A stretch of DNA of 64,000 bases, from assembly GCA_009823505.1 (NCBI GenBank), contig VZQC01010550.1:3265123-3329122 (forward strand), written 5' to 3'. The notes under the pieces were generated by a model. That model did not search any database, was not told where the DNA came from, and saw only the letters and a program-made list of their open reading frames with translations. Numbering within the stretch: the first letter of the stretch is position 1; each line of letters opens with the position of its first letter. Below are positions 33,766-44,655 of the stretch, piece after piece. Both the position numbers and the translations under genes were made by a program. Source of the stretch: Rhizomys pruinosus (lineage: Eukaryota > Chordata > Mammalia > Rodentia > Spalacidae).

Positions 33766-33996
33766 CTTTTTATTTTTTTTTTTAATTTTTATTTTATTAT
33801 GTGTATGAATGTACTGTCTGCATGCAGGTCTGTGCACCCGTGTAGTGCAATGCCACGGAGGTCAGAAGAGGGTGTCGGATTCCCCTGGAGCTGGAGTTAA
33901 AGACGGTTCTCAGTTGCCATGTGGGTGCTGGGGATTGAACCCGGGTCCTCTGCAAGAGCAGTCGGCGCTCTTAACCGCTAGGCCATCTCTCCAGCC
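33766..33996 (-). mobile_element. B2/B3 SINE, young, without 17-bp duplication
   Basis: AAAGAATAGATTTTA exactly on both sides. Confidence 0.94.
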
Positions 33997-34011
33997 CAAA
34001 GAATAGATTTT

Positions 34012-34189
34012 AAAATATATTTATTATTTTTTATTTATGTGTATGTGTGCATGAGATTGTGCGCACCCATGTGCTCAGTGCCACCAAGGCCAGAGGGCAT
34101 CGGAATCCCTGGAGCTGGAGTTACTCAGGTCCTCTGCGACAGCAATATGACTGTCCTCTGAATGCCTGAGCCATCCCTCTAGGCCTCCA
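34012..34189 (-). mobile_element. B2/B3 SINE, older, internally deleted
   Basis: GGCATCGGAATCCCTGGAGC; the GGTGCTGGG segment is missing. Confidence 0.75.
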
Positions 34190-34205
34190 AACAATCCAGG
34201 ATTTA

Positions 34206-34206
<1 letters not shown>

Positions 34207-34243
<37 letters not shown>

Positions 34244-34421
34244 TGTGTGTCTGTGTGTCTGTGTGTGTGTGTTTGAGACAGGGTCTCCCTGTAGCCCTGA
34301 AACTGGGTCTCCCTGTCCTGGAACTCCCTCTGTAGACCAGGCTGGCTTTGAACTCACAGAGATCTGCCTGCCTCTGCCTTCCAAGTGCTGGGATTAAAGG
34401 CATGTGCCACCATGCCCGGCA
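34207..34421 (-). mobile_element. B1 SINE with TG-expanded tail and internal duplication
   Basis: (TG)n with TCTG steps at 34207-34273 stands in for the tail; GGTCTCCCTGT occurs twice (34281, 34306). Confidence 0.85.
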
Positions 34422-34489
34422 AAACAATACAGTTTTAAAACAGACTAAAGAGCTAGGTACCTGTAAAAAGAAATAAGTATGGGGAAACA

Positions 34490-34605
34490 TGCATGTGGTG
34501 TGCACACCTTTAGTCCCAGCACTTGGGAGGCAGAGGCAGGCAGATCTCTGTGAGTTCCAGCCCAGCCAAGGCTGCATAGTGACACCCTGTATCAAAAAAT
34601 AACAA
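34490..34605 (+). mobile_element. B1 SINE, shortened
   Basis: GTGGTGTGCACACCTTTAG to ATCAAAAAATAAC. Confidence 0.75.
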
Positions 34606-34894
34606 CAAAATTTCACTTTCACTAATTATCAGAGAAATGTAAAACAAAACCACAATGAGATTGCTGTCCTCTGAGCAGCAAAGGTGCCATCTTCAGAACA
34701 GCTATGTTTGCCTTCAAAAGTACTCCACGGTTGGGATGTGGACTGTTGGGATTCCCTTAGTGAAGGAGAGTTGGGAGGTCACTGGATGCTCACTTGATGT
34801 TCCAGCCACTCCTCGAAGACAATGTGTGCAATTCTGCTCCAGCTGAGGACCTGGGAGTCTAGGGACCGGCTAGAGTGTATAGGATGGGGAGGAA

Positions 34895-35117
34895 GGGATA
34901 GGGAGATGGGGGACCAGAGGAGGGGATGGGGGACCAGAGGAGGGGATGGGGGACCAGAGGAGGGGATGGGGGACCAGAGGAGGGGATGGGGGACCAGAGG
35001 AGGGGAGGGGATGGGGGACCAGAGGAGGGGAGGGGATGGGGGACCAGAGGAGGGGATGGGGGACCAGAGGAGGGGATGGGGGACCAGAGGAGGGGATGGG
35101 GGACCAGAGGAGGGGAT
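34895..35117. repeat. G-rich 20-bp minisatellite
   Basis: About eleven units of AGGGGATGGGGGACCAGAGG, two of them lengthened by an extra GGGGA. Runs of four and five G recur every few bases on the plus strand, so G-quadruplex formation is plausible. Proline/glycine-rich open frames across it are repeat artefacts. Confidence 0.93.
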
Positions 35118-35189
35118 TCCATGTATATAGCTAAGGGGAAGCCAGCATCCATGACAGATGAAGACTTTCCAATACACTGCTTTGTGGTC

Positions 35190-36420
35190 ACGTCCAATGT
35201 CAGTGACATTGTGATGATTCAAAGCTCCATTGAGCCATTAATATATTGAGTTGTTCATTATTATGCCATCAGAATGTGATTTATGGTATCACAGTGCTGA
35301 ATTATGACAACACAATATCCCATTGTGCCATGATAATGTGAACTGTGGCATTACAATTGTTCACTGTGTTGTCACAATACTACATTGTACTCAGCAATAT
35401 AGTATGGCACAGTAGAGCATTGTGATGGGACAATGGAGTATTAAGATGTCATAATAGGACATTGTGATGTCACAATGGAACAGTATGAACACTGAAACAT
35501 AATAGCATGATGGGTCATCATTATGTTACAATGGTGCATTCTAATGTTAAAATGGAGCATTCTAATATCACAATGAGACATTATGATATCACAACGGAGC
35601 ACTGTGATGTCACAAAAGAAAGTTGTGATGTCAAAATAGAACCTTAAAAAAAATAGAACCTTGTCCCATCACAAAGGTGTGCTGTTGCATCAAAATGCTT
35701 TGTGATGGCATAATAGAGCATGATGAAGTCACAAATCAGGATTGTGAAGACAATCAGGCGATGGTATGCTACAATGGAACATTCTGATGACAGAGAAGAC
35801 AAGGCTGTGATGCTGTACAAGGAGCATTGTGATGCCAGAATGGGGCAGTCTTCTGTTACAGTGGGGCCTGTTATATATAAATGTGGTACCATAATGTCAC
35901 AACAGGGTGCTGTAATGTCACAAAGATACCACAATTCACATTCTTTTTTTTTAAATATTTATTTATTTATTTATTTTGTGTGTGTGTGTGTATGAATGTA
36001 CTGTCTGCATGTAGGTCTGTGCACCCGTGTCGTGCAATGCCGCGGAGGTCAGAAGAGGGTGTCGGAGTCCCCTGGAACTGGAGTTCTCCTGGAATTGGAG
36101 TTACAGACAGTTCTCAGCCGCCATGTGGGTGCTGGGGATCGAACCCGGGTCCTCTGCAAGAGCGGTCAGTGCTCTTAACTGCTAGGCTATCTCTCTAGCC
36201 CCCACAATTCACATTCTTGTGGCATAATGGTGCATTGTGATGTCACAGTTCAAAATAGTGATGGCACAATAGAGCCTTGAAGCATCACAATTCACATGTG
36301 CTATCACAACAGAGCATTTGATGTCATAACTGAGCATTTTGACCTCACAGTGGAGCATTCTGATGTCACTGTAAGGCGTTGTGATGTTGCAGTGAAGACA
36401 TCACAATTGCAATCTTTTAT
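35190..36420. repeat. degenerate array rich in GTGATGTCAC, interrupted by a SINE
   Basis: Over about 1 kb (excluding the SINE at 35946-36202) the sequence repeats variants of ACATTGTGATGTCACAATGG every roughly 25-35 bp, with many point changes. The core GTGATGTCAC is nearly palindromic and resembles ATF/CRE-type sites. It is read as an old minisatellite. Confidence 0.7.
35946..36202 (-). mobile_element. B2/B3 SINE, young subfamily
   Basis: CACAATTCACATTCTT on both sides; breaks the GTGATGTCAC array. Confidence 0.95.
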
Positions 36421-36635
36421 CGGTAAGCATGACATGGCCACTTTTGCCTGAAGGAGGCAAGTGACTGACAGTAGCAGCAACTCAATGAACAGGACAGAGA
36501 GTGTGGGCTACTTACCACTGCAGTGTCCTGGGAGAAAGCTTCTTCCACTGGCTTTGTCTGGGTCTAATCCATTCTGTCTCATTCCAGCCTGGTGGCTGGG
36601 TGACTGGATTTTTTCTTCACATTTTAGCATGAGTT

Positions 36636-36975
36636 TGTCACGCGCAGCAGTCTCGCCAGCAAGAACTTCACGCGGACAACAGGATTCTTCTGTGGTAATA
36701 TTTATTGTGCACAGCTCTTTTGTGAGAAGGACCCCGAAATGGGGCAGAAGCACTGCTTAAATAGCAGTCTAGAGGGTTCGTGTATGCTCTGGATAGGTGC
36801 ACTGTCCGATGCCTCATTAGCATGCCCAAGGCGCGGGCCCAGAGAGTAGTAGTCATGCGCAGTTTGTCTAATGCAAAGGCAACGGCGGGAAACGGCTTGT
36901 AGTGACTCAGGAAGTCGGCGCCATCTTTAAGGTGTGGTCACGAGCGACACAGCACACTCGTGCAGGCTACCAACA
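36636..36975 (-). mobile_element. IAP-like (ERV2) solo LTR
   Basis: 340 bp with TG...CA ends and a 6-bp target duplication TGAGTT (36630-36635, 36976-36981), the length made by ERV2 integrases. On the minus strand it starts TGTTGGTAGCCTG, has AAGATGGCGCCGAC early, a TATTTAAG box and ACAATAAATATT followed by CACAGAAGAATCCTG, parallel to the IAP R-U5 region. No internal region remains, so it is a solo LTR left by recombination. Confidence 0.85.
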
Positions 36976-37289
36976 TGAGTTCATTTTCAGTTTTGCCATG
37001 AAGAAAGTGCCTTGGCCTTCTCATCCTAGTGTTGTCCTCCAGGGGACCCAGCGTCGCGGCTGCTGCACAAGAGACATAAGCGAGATAACCAGGAGACCAG
37101 ACTGCGCCCCACCAGCCCACAAAAACAAGAGATGGTAACGCCTTCCATCTACCTGCTAGGATTTGAGGGCTTATTATACATAAATTACCGAGCCGACAAT
37201 ATCTAAGGCAGGATAATACCCCTTCCCTAACCCCCACCTCTAGCCCCAGCCCCATCCATGAAGTCATGCTCAGAGAAGAAGAAACCAGA

Positions 37290-37855
37290 AGAAGCTATGT
37301 GTGTTAGCTAACTTTTTATTAGTGTGCCAAAAATACCTGAGAAAACTTAATAAAGAAGGTCGATCTGGTTCACAGTCTCAGGTTCCGTCATCTGTGGTTG
37401 TTACATTGATACTGAGGGTCGGAGACAAAGCAGAATACTTAACTGCAGCTGTGGCCGCTCACCAGAGTGTTAAGAAGAGAAGGGAAGGGAAGAGGAGAAA
37501 GAAGCAGTATGTAGGAGGTATGAGGGGAGACAGTGGGAGGGGAGAGAGGACGAGGTGGAAAGAGGGGGAGAGAGGAGAGAGAAAGAGAATGGGACAAAGC
37601 AAGCCTTTACGACCAGGTCCCCAGAGACCTACTACTTTTTCCAACTAAGCCCATCTCCCACTTTCTGCCGCCTCCCAATAACACTATCAAATTATGAATC
37701 TATCAATGCCCTAGCCCATTGATTAAGTAAGAGTCCTCATGATCCAATCACTTCCCTAAAGCCCCACCTCTGAACACTGCATTGGAAACCAAGCCTTCAA
37801 CATGTGGGCCTTTTGGGGTGATACTTCATATCCAACCATAACACTAAACTAGACT
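37290..37855 (-). mobile_element. MaLR LTR (MT/MLT-type), antisense
   Basis: Starts AAAAATACCTGAGAAAAC and ends GATACTTCATATCCAACC, with CATGATCCAATCACTTCCC between; a GGGA/GAGA-rich stretch at 37475-37590 is internal. The 115-codon plus-strand frame over it is chance. Confidence 0.6.
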
Positions 37856-37875
37856 AACCACTTTAAAGAGCTTTA

Positions 37876-37981
37876 GGTTTTAAAAATATTCATTTTTTTC
37901 TGTGTATGAGTATATTGCCTCCACGTAAGTGCACCTGTGTTAGGCAATGCCTGCAGAGGTGAGAAGAGGGCATTGGATGAG
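37876..37981 (-). mobile_element. B2/B3 SINE, 3' part
   Basis: Stops at GGGCATTGGATGAG; its 5' part is at 38695-38810. Confidence 0.75.
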
Positions 37982-38694
37982 GGTCTCACTGCACCTGCAG
38001 AACCAGTGGGGATGGGGAGAAGAAGCCACCAGCAGCTGCTCCTGGGAGCTGAAGCTCGGCTGTGGGGTTCCCACAGCTCAGCCTGGCTCCGCTTACTCGT
38101 CCTGACTCAGGCTCTTGGCCTTGGGCATTGGCTGCTGCCCTTCTATGTCCAAACAAACCCCACCTGTTGGGGATCCACACCCCCAGGTTACACAGACTGG
38201 TGGCCAGCTGCAGGTCTCTGTCCAGTTAAAACAAGCTAGTTAAACCAACACACACTTCCCAGGCTGGTGGTCTGCAGAGTGACCCCTTTCCAGCCAAAAC
38301 CCGCTAGTGCCAACCTGTGCCAAAAGGGCCTAGCTCATGCGCAAAAAATTAACGAATTCTGGGACTCTCCAGATGATGGTGAAAGGGAAAATCTGTTTAT
38401 TAGTCCACAGCATCTTGTTTTTATGCCCAGAGTGACGTCATATCTCAGAGCCTGGTTTCAGACCCCGTGCCTCATGTTCTGGAGTAGAACGTTCTGGAGT
38501 GCCTTTAATCCTAGTGACGTCATATCTCAGGGCCTGGTTTCAGACCCCATGCCTCATGTTCTGTAAATATCATGAGTAGGAGAACTCGTAGTGCCTTCAA
38601 GCCTCAAGGCAGTCTCACAGGTTTGCTAATGCAGGCAAATCCTACAGACAAGCAGGTAATTTAGCACAAAGAAGCCAGAGGTGGCTTCCTTTTT
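37982..38694 (-). mobile_element. LTR-like insertion with duplicated CRE unit, splitting an old B2
   Basis: It separates two parts of one minus-strand B2 (37876-37981 and 38695-38810). On the minus strand it carries two direct copies of a roughly 60-bp unit, each with a perfect TGACGTCA, then ATAAAAAC and AATAAA. That order resembles LTR U3-R. CCCCAACA near 38166 could be an LTR end. No target duplication was confirmed, so family and exact borders are open. Confidence 0.45.
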
Positions 38695-38810
38695 ACCTAA
38701 AATTGGAAACCTCAGAACTAGAATGAATTACAAATGGTTGTTAGCCTCCAAATGGGTGCTGGGAATCAAATCTGGATCCTCTGCAAGAGCAGCCAGTGCT
38801 TTTAACTGTT
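38695..38810 (-). mobile_element. B2/B3 SINE, 5' part
   Basis: AACTAGAATGAATTAC to CAGTGCTTTTAACTG; separated from 37876-37981 by the LTR-like insert. Confidence 0.75.
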
Positions 38811-38827
38811 GATAAAACCCACTGGCC

Positions 38828-38978
38828 TCCGGGCGTGGTGGTGCATGCCTTTAATCCTAGCACTTGGGAGGCAGAGGCAGGCGGATCTTTGTGAGTTCAA
38901 GGCCAGCCTGGTATACAGAGTGAGTTCCAGGACAGCTGGGGCTACAGGGAGACCCTGTCTCAAAAAAAAAAAAAACAA
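38828..38978 (+). mobile_element. B1 SINE
   Basis: CCGGGCGTGGTGGTGCATGC; A-tail ends in an N. Confidence 0.92.
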
Positions 38979-38979
38979 N

Positions 38980-39135
38980 TGGCTCATGCCCAGCCTGCCT
39001 TCTTATACTGTCACTGCTCAACAATCAAGACAATACACCACAGATGTGGCCACAGGCCAATCCAATGGAGCCAATTCCCCAACCGAGGCTCCCTCAACCC
39101 AGGTGTGTCAAGTTGACACCAAAGCTATCCAGCAC
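38980..39135 (-). mobile_element. LTR U3 fragment of the 4260-6218 family
   Basis: GGCTCATGCCCAGCCTGC through GTGTCAAGTTGACACCAAAG; follows an N at 38979, so the left border may be an assembly join. Confidence 0.55.
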
Positions 39136-39420
39136 ACCATGGAACATTCTCCAAAATAGACCACATACTGGGACACAGAAGAAACCTCCACAAATACAAA
39201 AAGATTGAAATAATTTCATGCATTCTATCAGACCACAATGCAATAAAGCTCACTATCAACACCAGGATAAGCCCTACTATCTACAAGAACACATGGAGAC
39301 TAAACAACAATCTCCTGAATAATGAATGGGTCAAGGAAGAGATAAAGAAAGAAATAAAAGCATTCCTGAAACTGAATGACAATGATGATACAACACAACA
39401 AAACCTATGGGATACTGCTG
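39136..39420 (+). mobile_element. L1 ORF2 fragment
   Basis: In frame it resembles the endonuclease-to-RT linker of L1 ORF2 ([35 protein letters not shown]). 285 bp only, with a SINE directly after it. Confidence 0.75.
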
Positions 39421-39425
39421 TCCTG

Positions 39426-39658
39426 GGGGCTGGAGAGATGGCCTAGCAGTTAAGGGCACCAACTGCTCTTGCAGAGGACCCGGGTTCGATCCCCAGCACC
39501 GACATGGCAGCTGAGAACTGTCTTTAACTCCAATTCCAGGAGAACTCCAGTTCCAGGGGAATCCGAGACCCTCCTCTGACCTCCGCAGCATTGCACAACA
39601 CGGGTGCACAAACCTACGTGCAGACAGTACATTCATACACATAAATAAATAAAAAAAA
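39426..39658 (+). mobile_element. B2/B3 SINE, young subfamily
   Basis: 17-bp duplication present; lies at the end of the L1 fragment. Confidence 0.93.
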
Positions 39659-39659
39659 A

Positions 39660-40959
39660 GAATATAAAATCATTGCTGAAATGTTCATTCTCACAATTGT
39701 TAATGAAGTGAATGAGAAGTAAACCGTGTTTTCTTCAAGATCACTGTCCCAACACAGAGGAGACAGAAGCTCTGAAACCATCTTTCACTGGTTTTCGGAC
39801 TGGGCTGCACACTGGAATCGTCTGGGGAGCTTTCCCTGCTAAGGCTGTGTAAGTCCCACCTGACAGACAACATGCTCAGTCAAGATTATCTCAAGACCCC
39901 TAGGTGATTTCAACCTGGAGGGCTGAGGACCACTGGTGGATTCCAAGCCTTGCAGTGAAAGCACACAGCCCTGTCCTGGCAAATGGTTTGCTAAACATCC
40001 ATTCATCGGCTGCGGCCAATTTTCTCTGATATGCCTAATAGAAGAGATCTGTGGCATGGATAATACCAATGAGCAAATAATCTAAAACTAATTTCTACTC
40101 GGTTTGGGAATGTAGCACGTGACTTCCTGGCTGCCGACTGGCCTGGCTAATTCAGTTTGGCTCAGATGAATGTGCCTTTCCTGAGCTGACAGCACAGCCT
40201 AGCCTTGTGCTGAGGTGTGGAAGGTAGGCTGGCAAGTGAAATGTTGCCTATTCCCCAGGCCGTCAGAGGCACAGACGTTGTGGGGATGTGAGGACTTTGT
40301 TTACCAAGGGTTCCAAAATAGGGCAAAGCTAAGATTCTCCTGACCTCTGCTCTGTGGGTCGGGGGACCCAGGTGTGAACAGGCTGTGAAAGGAATATGTC
40401 CACTTGGTGATAAGCATTTCTCTCTACTATATATGCTCCATACAGCTCTGTGTTAGGTCTCCTATTACCCTAGAGAGAGGGAGAGATTGAGGCTGAGAGT
40501 CTTCACACCCACAAAGCAGAGGCGCACGCTCTTCATACTCAATTTTTTTTTTTTTTTTTTTTAGACGCCATCTGTCTAAGAGGGACAGCTGCAGATACGC
40601 TTGGGTCAGATCCTTGGATTTACTGAATGAACTCTGCTTCCCAATTTTTCATTCTCAGTCTGAAGGCTGTGGCAAAGAAATCTCCAGAATGTGCCTGGGG
40701 TAGTGAGGAGAATCTGCTTTCAAGTGTGGGAACATAAGTGAACAAGAGCGCCAGTCACCACTGAGAAATCTGTCACTTGTATTTGTGCACACCCCAGTGT
40801 GAGTTACGCAGGGCCAGGAAGGCGGCTCCATGCTTGAGCCACGGGGCTCCTCTGGGAGCAACCTTGTGGCGTGTTCCTTGGCTTTGTGCAACAAGGATCC
40901 TCTCTCTCTACCTCTCCACTCGGGGCTGATCACCTGATGGCTCACCTGGTCTTTTCCAA
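39660..40959. other. single-copy intergenic sequence
   Basis: SINE-free, with a 20-plus T run near 40542. Confidence 0.5.
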
Positions 40960-41300
40960 AGTTGCCATGGCTTCTTTTTTTTCCCTCTTCAAAATTATTC
41001 CTATTGAACATAGCTTTAATTAAGAAATAAAACATGGACTGGTAAAGAAGTATACATTTGCCAAGCTAAATGCAACATTACCTGAAGTGAAGACTCCGGC
41101 GGTGTTTGCCGCTGCCTGGACGTCCCTGGGGACAGCAGGGAAACGCTTTATCAGCCATCCTGGAGAGACAATTTTGATTAATATCGGATCCAGCTGGCTC
41201 AGTCTATTAAATCTATTCAACCCTGAAGGAAGGACAGTCTTCAGATATTAAAGATAGGCCTCTGATGAATAATTCTACACTTTTGGCATTCGAAGCACTA
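40960..41300. other. single-copy island, possible conserved element (intergenic)
   Basis: Repeat-free DNA between COLQ and HACL1 with AT-rich homeodomain-like cores (TTGATTAATATC) and GATA-type motifs (CTTTATCAGCC). No SINE lies in about 2.1 kb on either side (39.66-41.83 kb), unusual for this window. Confidence 0.3.
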
Positions 41301-41830
41301 ACTACCAGGTGGGACCTCTGGAAAGAGCGAGCCTTTGGAGGACACACCTCCTAAACACCAAGGCTCGCCCCCCTCCCCACCACCCCGGGAGGAGCCCAAG
41401 CTAAAAAGTGTTCCCACTTTTTTTCCACAGAGAGTCAGTCACCATGGATTTAAACTTACCTGCCTCTCAAGAGGATGTGGACTGAGTCAATGGCCTCCTC
41501 ACCTGTGCCTCCCATCTATGCAGGGAAGGCAAGGCAAGGCTACCCTGGCTGTGGCTGACTCCCCAGAGGGAAGCTGGCCCGAGGCAACGACCACAAAGAG
41601 CAGATGCCTGGATGTTTGCCTTCATCTTTGGTCTGGATGCCTGGAAGGAAGGGAGGCAGTTTAGGCAACACTTAATTGACAAGTACTTCATTAGCAATAA
41701 TCAGATTGCCAAGAAAGCACCTATTATTGTAGCTGCCCAACTTGGAACCTTAAGTATTCCTTCCTGATGTTATGTACAATTTGGGAAGACATTTGTTAAT
41801 TAGCTTTCCCCTGCTAATCAATTTAGAAGG
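41301..41830. other. single-copy intergenic sequence
   Basis: A 109-codon plus frame at 41335 is Pro-rich without relatives. Confidence 0.5.
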
Positions 41831-41837
41831 AGGACAG

Positions 41838-41952
41838 CTGGGCATGGGTGGCACACACCTGTACTTAGTCTCAGCACTTGGGAAGCAGAGGCAGGAGTAT
41901 CTCTGTGAGATCGCAGCTGGTGTTACAGGGAGACTGTGCTTCAAAAAACTTT
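41838..41952 (+). mobile_element. B1 SINE, deleted
   Basis: AGCTGGGCATGGGTGGCAC; central region lost. Confidence 0.8.
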
Positions 41953-41954
41953 AA

Positions 41955-42205
41955 AAAAAGAAAGACTTATTTTGGCTTATGATTCAGATGGTTCAGTCCA
42001 TATTGGTCTGGGGGCTGCTGGCTGGGAGAAAGCTGCTCACCTCATAGGAAGAGAGGAAGGTTTCAATCTTCCTTTCAAAGGCTCAATGAACCTTTGAACC
42101 TCCTCTGATTATGTCCCACCTTTTAAAGGTCCCTCCACCTCCCACCAATACCACAGGTTATTGGACACACCTTTATCATATTGGCTTAAGGGGGACATTT
42201 AAAAT
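41955..42205 (-). mobile_element. MaLR LTR fragment, antisense
   Basis: CTTATTTTGGCTTATGATTC through a GGGGGACATTTAAAATGCA end; typical antisense MaLR order. Confidence 0.5.
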
Positions 42206-42213
42206 GCAAAGTG

Positions 42214-42358
42214 TAGCCAGCCACGGTGGCAAACAACTTTAATCCCAGCACTCAGGAGGTAGAGGCAGGTGGATCTCTGTGAGTTCCAGGGCAGCCTGGT
42301 CTACATAGTGAGTTCCTGGCCAGTTAGGGCTACATAATGAGACCTTTTCTCAAAACAA
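42214..42358 (+). mobile_element. B1 SINE, older
   Basis: CAGCCACGGTGGCAAACAAC. Confidence 0.85.
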
Positions 42359-42921
42359 AAAACAGAACAACAAAAACAAAAAAACAACTATTTCAGAAAA
42401 TTGAAAGATGTTATTCTTGAATAGAAATAAAAAAGGTTCCAAAATATCCAATTCAACAGATATTCGCTCAATATTTATTTCAATACTCAATGGCACTCTG
42501 TAGTAACACATCTTTTTCTCTTCTCTGATTCCCATGACCTGACTCCTGTTTCTTGCTGACCTTGGGCTGCCCTTCTCAGGACTGGCTAGTTCCTAGTAAG
42601 AGGAAGTTTTTATCTGCTATGGCTTTGCGGACCATTCACTTTTCATATGCAAACCAAACAATCCAGGGCCCTTGAGCCCAGACTATGTCTTTCTCCTTTT
42701 GTCTGGCTGTCCATTCTGGATCCACCAGACTCCAGGGCCACACGGACACTACTTGGGCGGCCTCCTACTACTAGGAACCTGTCCCAAGTGGGTTTACCCA
42801 GCTTCATCTCTCTGTAATAAAGGCCTTAACTCACTAGTTCTCTCCCTTTGCTTAAGATCAACCTTGAGAACTGGCTTATGTGTTGGTGTGGTGTATATCT
42901 CCTACTTTTGAGTAGAAGTAC

Positions 42922-43168
42922 TCTTTTTTTTTTTAATTTTATTTATTTCTGTATGTGTATGAATGTACTGTCTGCATGCAGGTCTGTGCACCCGTGCCGT
43001 GCAATGCCGCAGAGGTCAGAAGAGGGTGTCGGACTCCCCCAGAACTGGAGTTCTCCTGGAATTGGAGTTTCAGACATTTCTCGGCCGCCATGTGGGTGCT
43101 GGGGACCGAATCCGGGTCCTCTGTAAGAGCAGTCGGCGCTCTTAACCACTAGGCCATCTCTCCAGCTC
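42922..43168 (-). mobile_element. B2/B3 SINE, young subfamily
   Basis: AGAAGTACT on both sides; 17-bp duplication present. Confidence 0.93.
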
Positions 43169-43289
43169 AGAAGTACTGTTTTCAATGGCATTCTATCTCC
43201 TGATATGCTGACCTTATTAGCTAATTTAAATTAATTTTTTAAATTTATTTTTTTCTTAAATGTTTATTTTTAGAAGGCCCCCAGTTTTT

Positions 43290-43508
43290 TGTGGGTTTTT
43301 TTTTTTTGTATGTGTATAAATGTACTCTCTGCATGTAGGTTTGTGCACCCATGTCGTGCAATGCCACAGAGGTCAGAAGAGGGCGTCGGATTCCCCTGGA
43401 AGTGGAGTTAAAGATGGTTCTTAGCCGCCATGTGGGTGCTCGGGATAGAACCTGGGTCCTCTGCAAGAGCAGTCAGCGCTCTTAACCACTAGGCCATCTC
43501 TCCAGTCC
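43290..43508 (-). mobile_element. B2/B3 SINE, young, without 17-bp duplication
   Basis: GGCGTCGGATTCCCCTGGAAG to CATCTCTCCAGTCC. Confidence 0.9.
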
Positions 43509-43547
43509 CTAATTTAAATTAGTTTTTACAAATTTTTTCTATTTTGT

Positions 43548-43767
43548 GACTTTAAACATTTTATTTATTTTTATCTTTTATGTGTATGAGTGTTATGCTT
43601 GCATGAATGTAAGTGCACCTGTGTCATACAGTGCTTGCGGAGGACAGAGGAGGGTGTTGGATCCCCTGGAACTGGAGTTACGGATGGTTGTTAGCTGCCA
43701 TGTGGGTGTTTGGATTTGAACCTGCTTGCTGCCAGTGCACTTGCTCCTGAGCCATCTCTCCAGCCCC
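43548..43767 (-). mobile_element. B2/B3 SINE, older
   Basis: GGAGGACAGAGGAGGGTGTTG; 12-15 bp missing near CTTGCTGCC. Confidence 0.87.
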
Positions 43768-43815
43768 CTACTTTTATTCTATTAATACACTGTACTTAAA
43801 AACACACCAAGGAAG

Positions 43816-44030
43816 GGGCTGGAGAGATGGCTCAGCAGTTAAGAGCACCAACTGCTCTTGCAGAGGACCCGGGTTCGATTCCCAGCTCCCATATGGCAGC
43901 TAAGAACCGTCTTTAACTCCCCTTCCAGGGGAATCTGACGCCCTCTTCTGGCCTCCGCGGCATTGCACGAAATGGGTGCACCAACCTACATGCAGACAGT
44001 ACACTCATACTCATAAATTAAAAGTTTTTT
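43816..44030 (+). mobile_element. B2/B3 SINE, young, without 17-bp duplication
   Basis: ACACCAAGGA/ACACCAAGGG flanks. Confidence 0.92.
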
Positions 44031-44047
44031 AAAAGCCACACCAAGGG

Positions 44048-44209
44048 AGGTATGGAGAAATGGCTTAGTGGTTAAGAGCACTTGTTGCTCTTCCAGAGGA
44101 CCTGAGTTCAGTTCTTAGCACCTGCATTGGGCAGTTCACAACCCTTAACTCCAGTTCCAAAGGATCTGACACCCATTTCTGGCCTCCATGACCACCTGTG
44201 CACGTCCTT

Positions 44210-44242
<33 letters not shown>

Positions 44243-44290
44243 ACAAAATCACAAACATACATATCTATACACATACAAATAAATCTTTGA
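44048..44290 (+). mobile_element. B2/B3 SINE, older, (CA)n tail
   Basis: GGAGAAATGGCTTAGTGG; tail has (CA)n at 44210-44240. Confidence 0.85.
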
Positions 44291-44309
44291 AAAAGCCATA
44301 CCTACCAAG

Positions 44310-44486
44310 GTGCTGGGGATATTGTTTAGTGATAGAAATGTCAGTTTGGCCAGGCATAGTGGTGCACGCCTTTAATCCTAGCACTTGGGAGGCAGAGGCA
44401 GGCAGATCTTTGTGAGTTCAAGGCCAGCCTGGTTTATAGAGTGAGTTCCAGGACAGCTGGGACTACAGGGAGACCCTGTCTCAAAN

Positions 44487-44524
<38 letters not shown>

Positions 44525-44590
44525 AAGAAAGAAATGTCAGTTTGGCATGTGCAAAACCCTGGATTCAAGCCTGGACAACCCCCCCAAACA
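44310..44590 (+). mobile_element. ID SINE split by a B1
   Basis: GGTGCTGGGGATATTGTTTAG, then B1 44350-44530 flanked by GAAATGTCAGTTTGGC on both sides, then CATGTGCAAAACCCTGGATT. Confidence 0.7.
44350..44530 (+). mobile_element. B1 SINE, long A-tail with N
   Basis: Splits an ID element; tail over 35 A with an N at 44486. Confidence 0.92.
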
Positions 44591-44655
44591 ATCTTACTTT
44601 AGTATAGTTTTTTTCTACAGCAGTGCTCATTTTTTAAAAAATAAATGTATCAAAA

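Noticed and set aside
34779..35249. Pro-rich (minus) and Gly-rich (plus) frames of 100-147 codons
   Set aside because: Produced by the 20-bp minisatellite.
37301..37648. 115-codon frame, Lys/Arg/Glu-rich
   Set aside because: Falls inside an antisense MaLR LTR with a GAGA-rich stretch.
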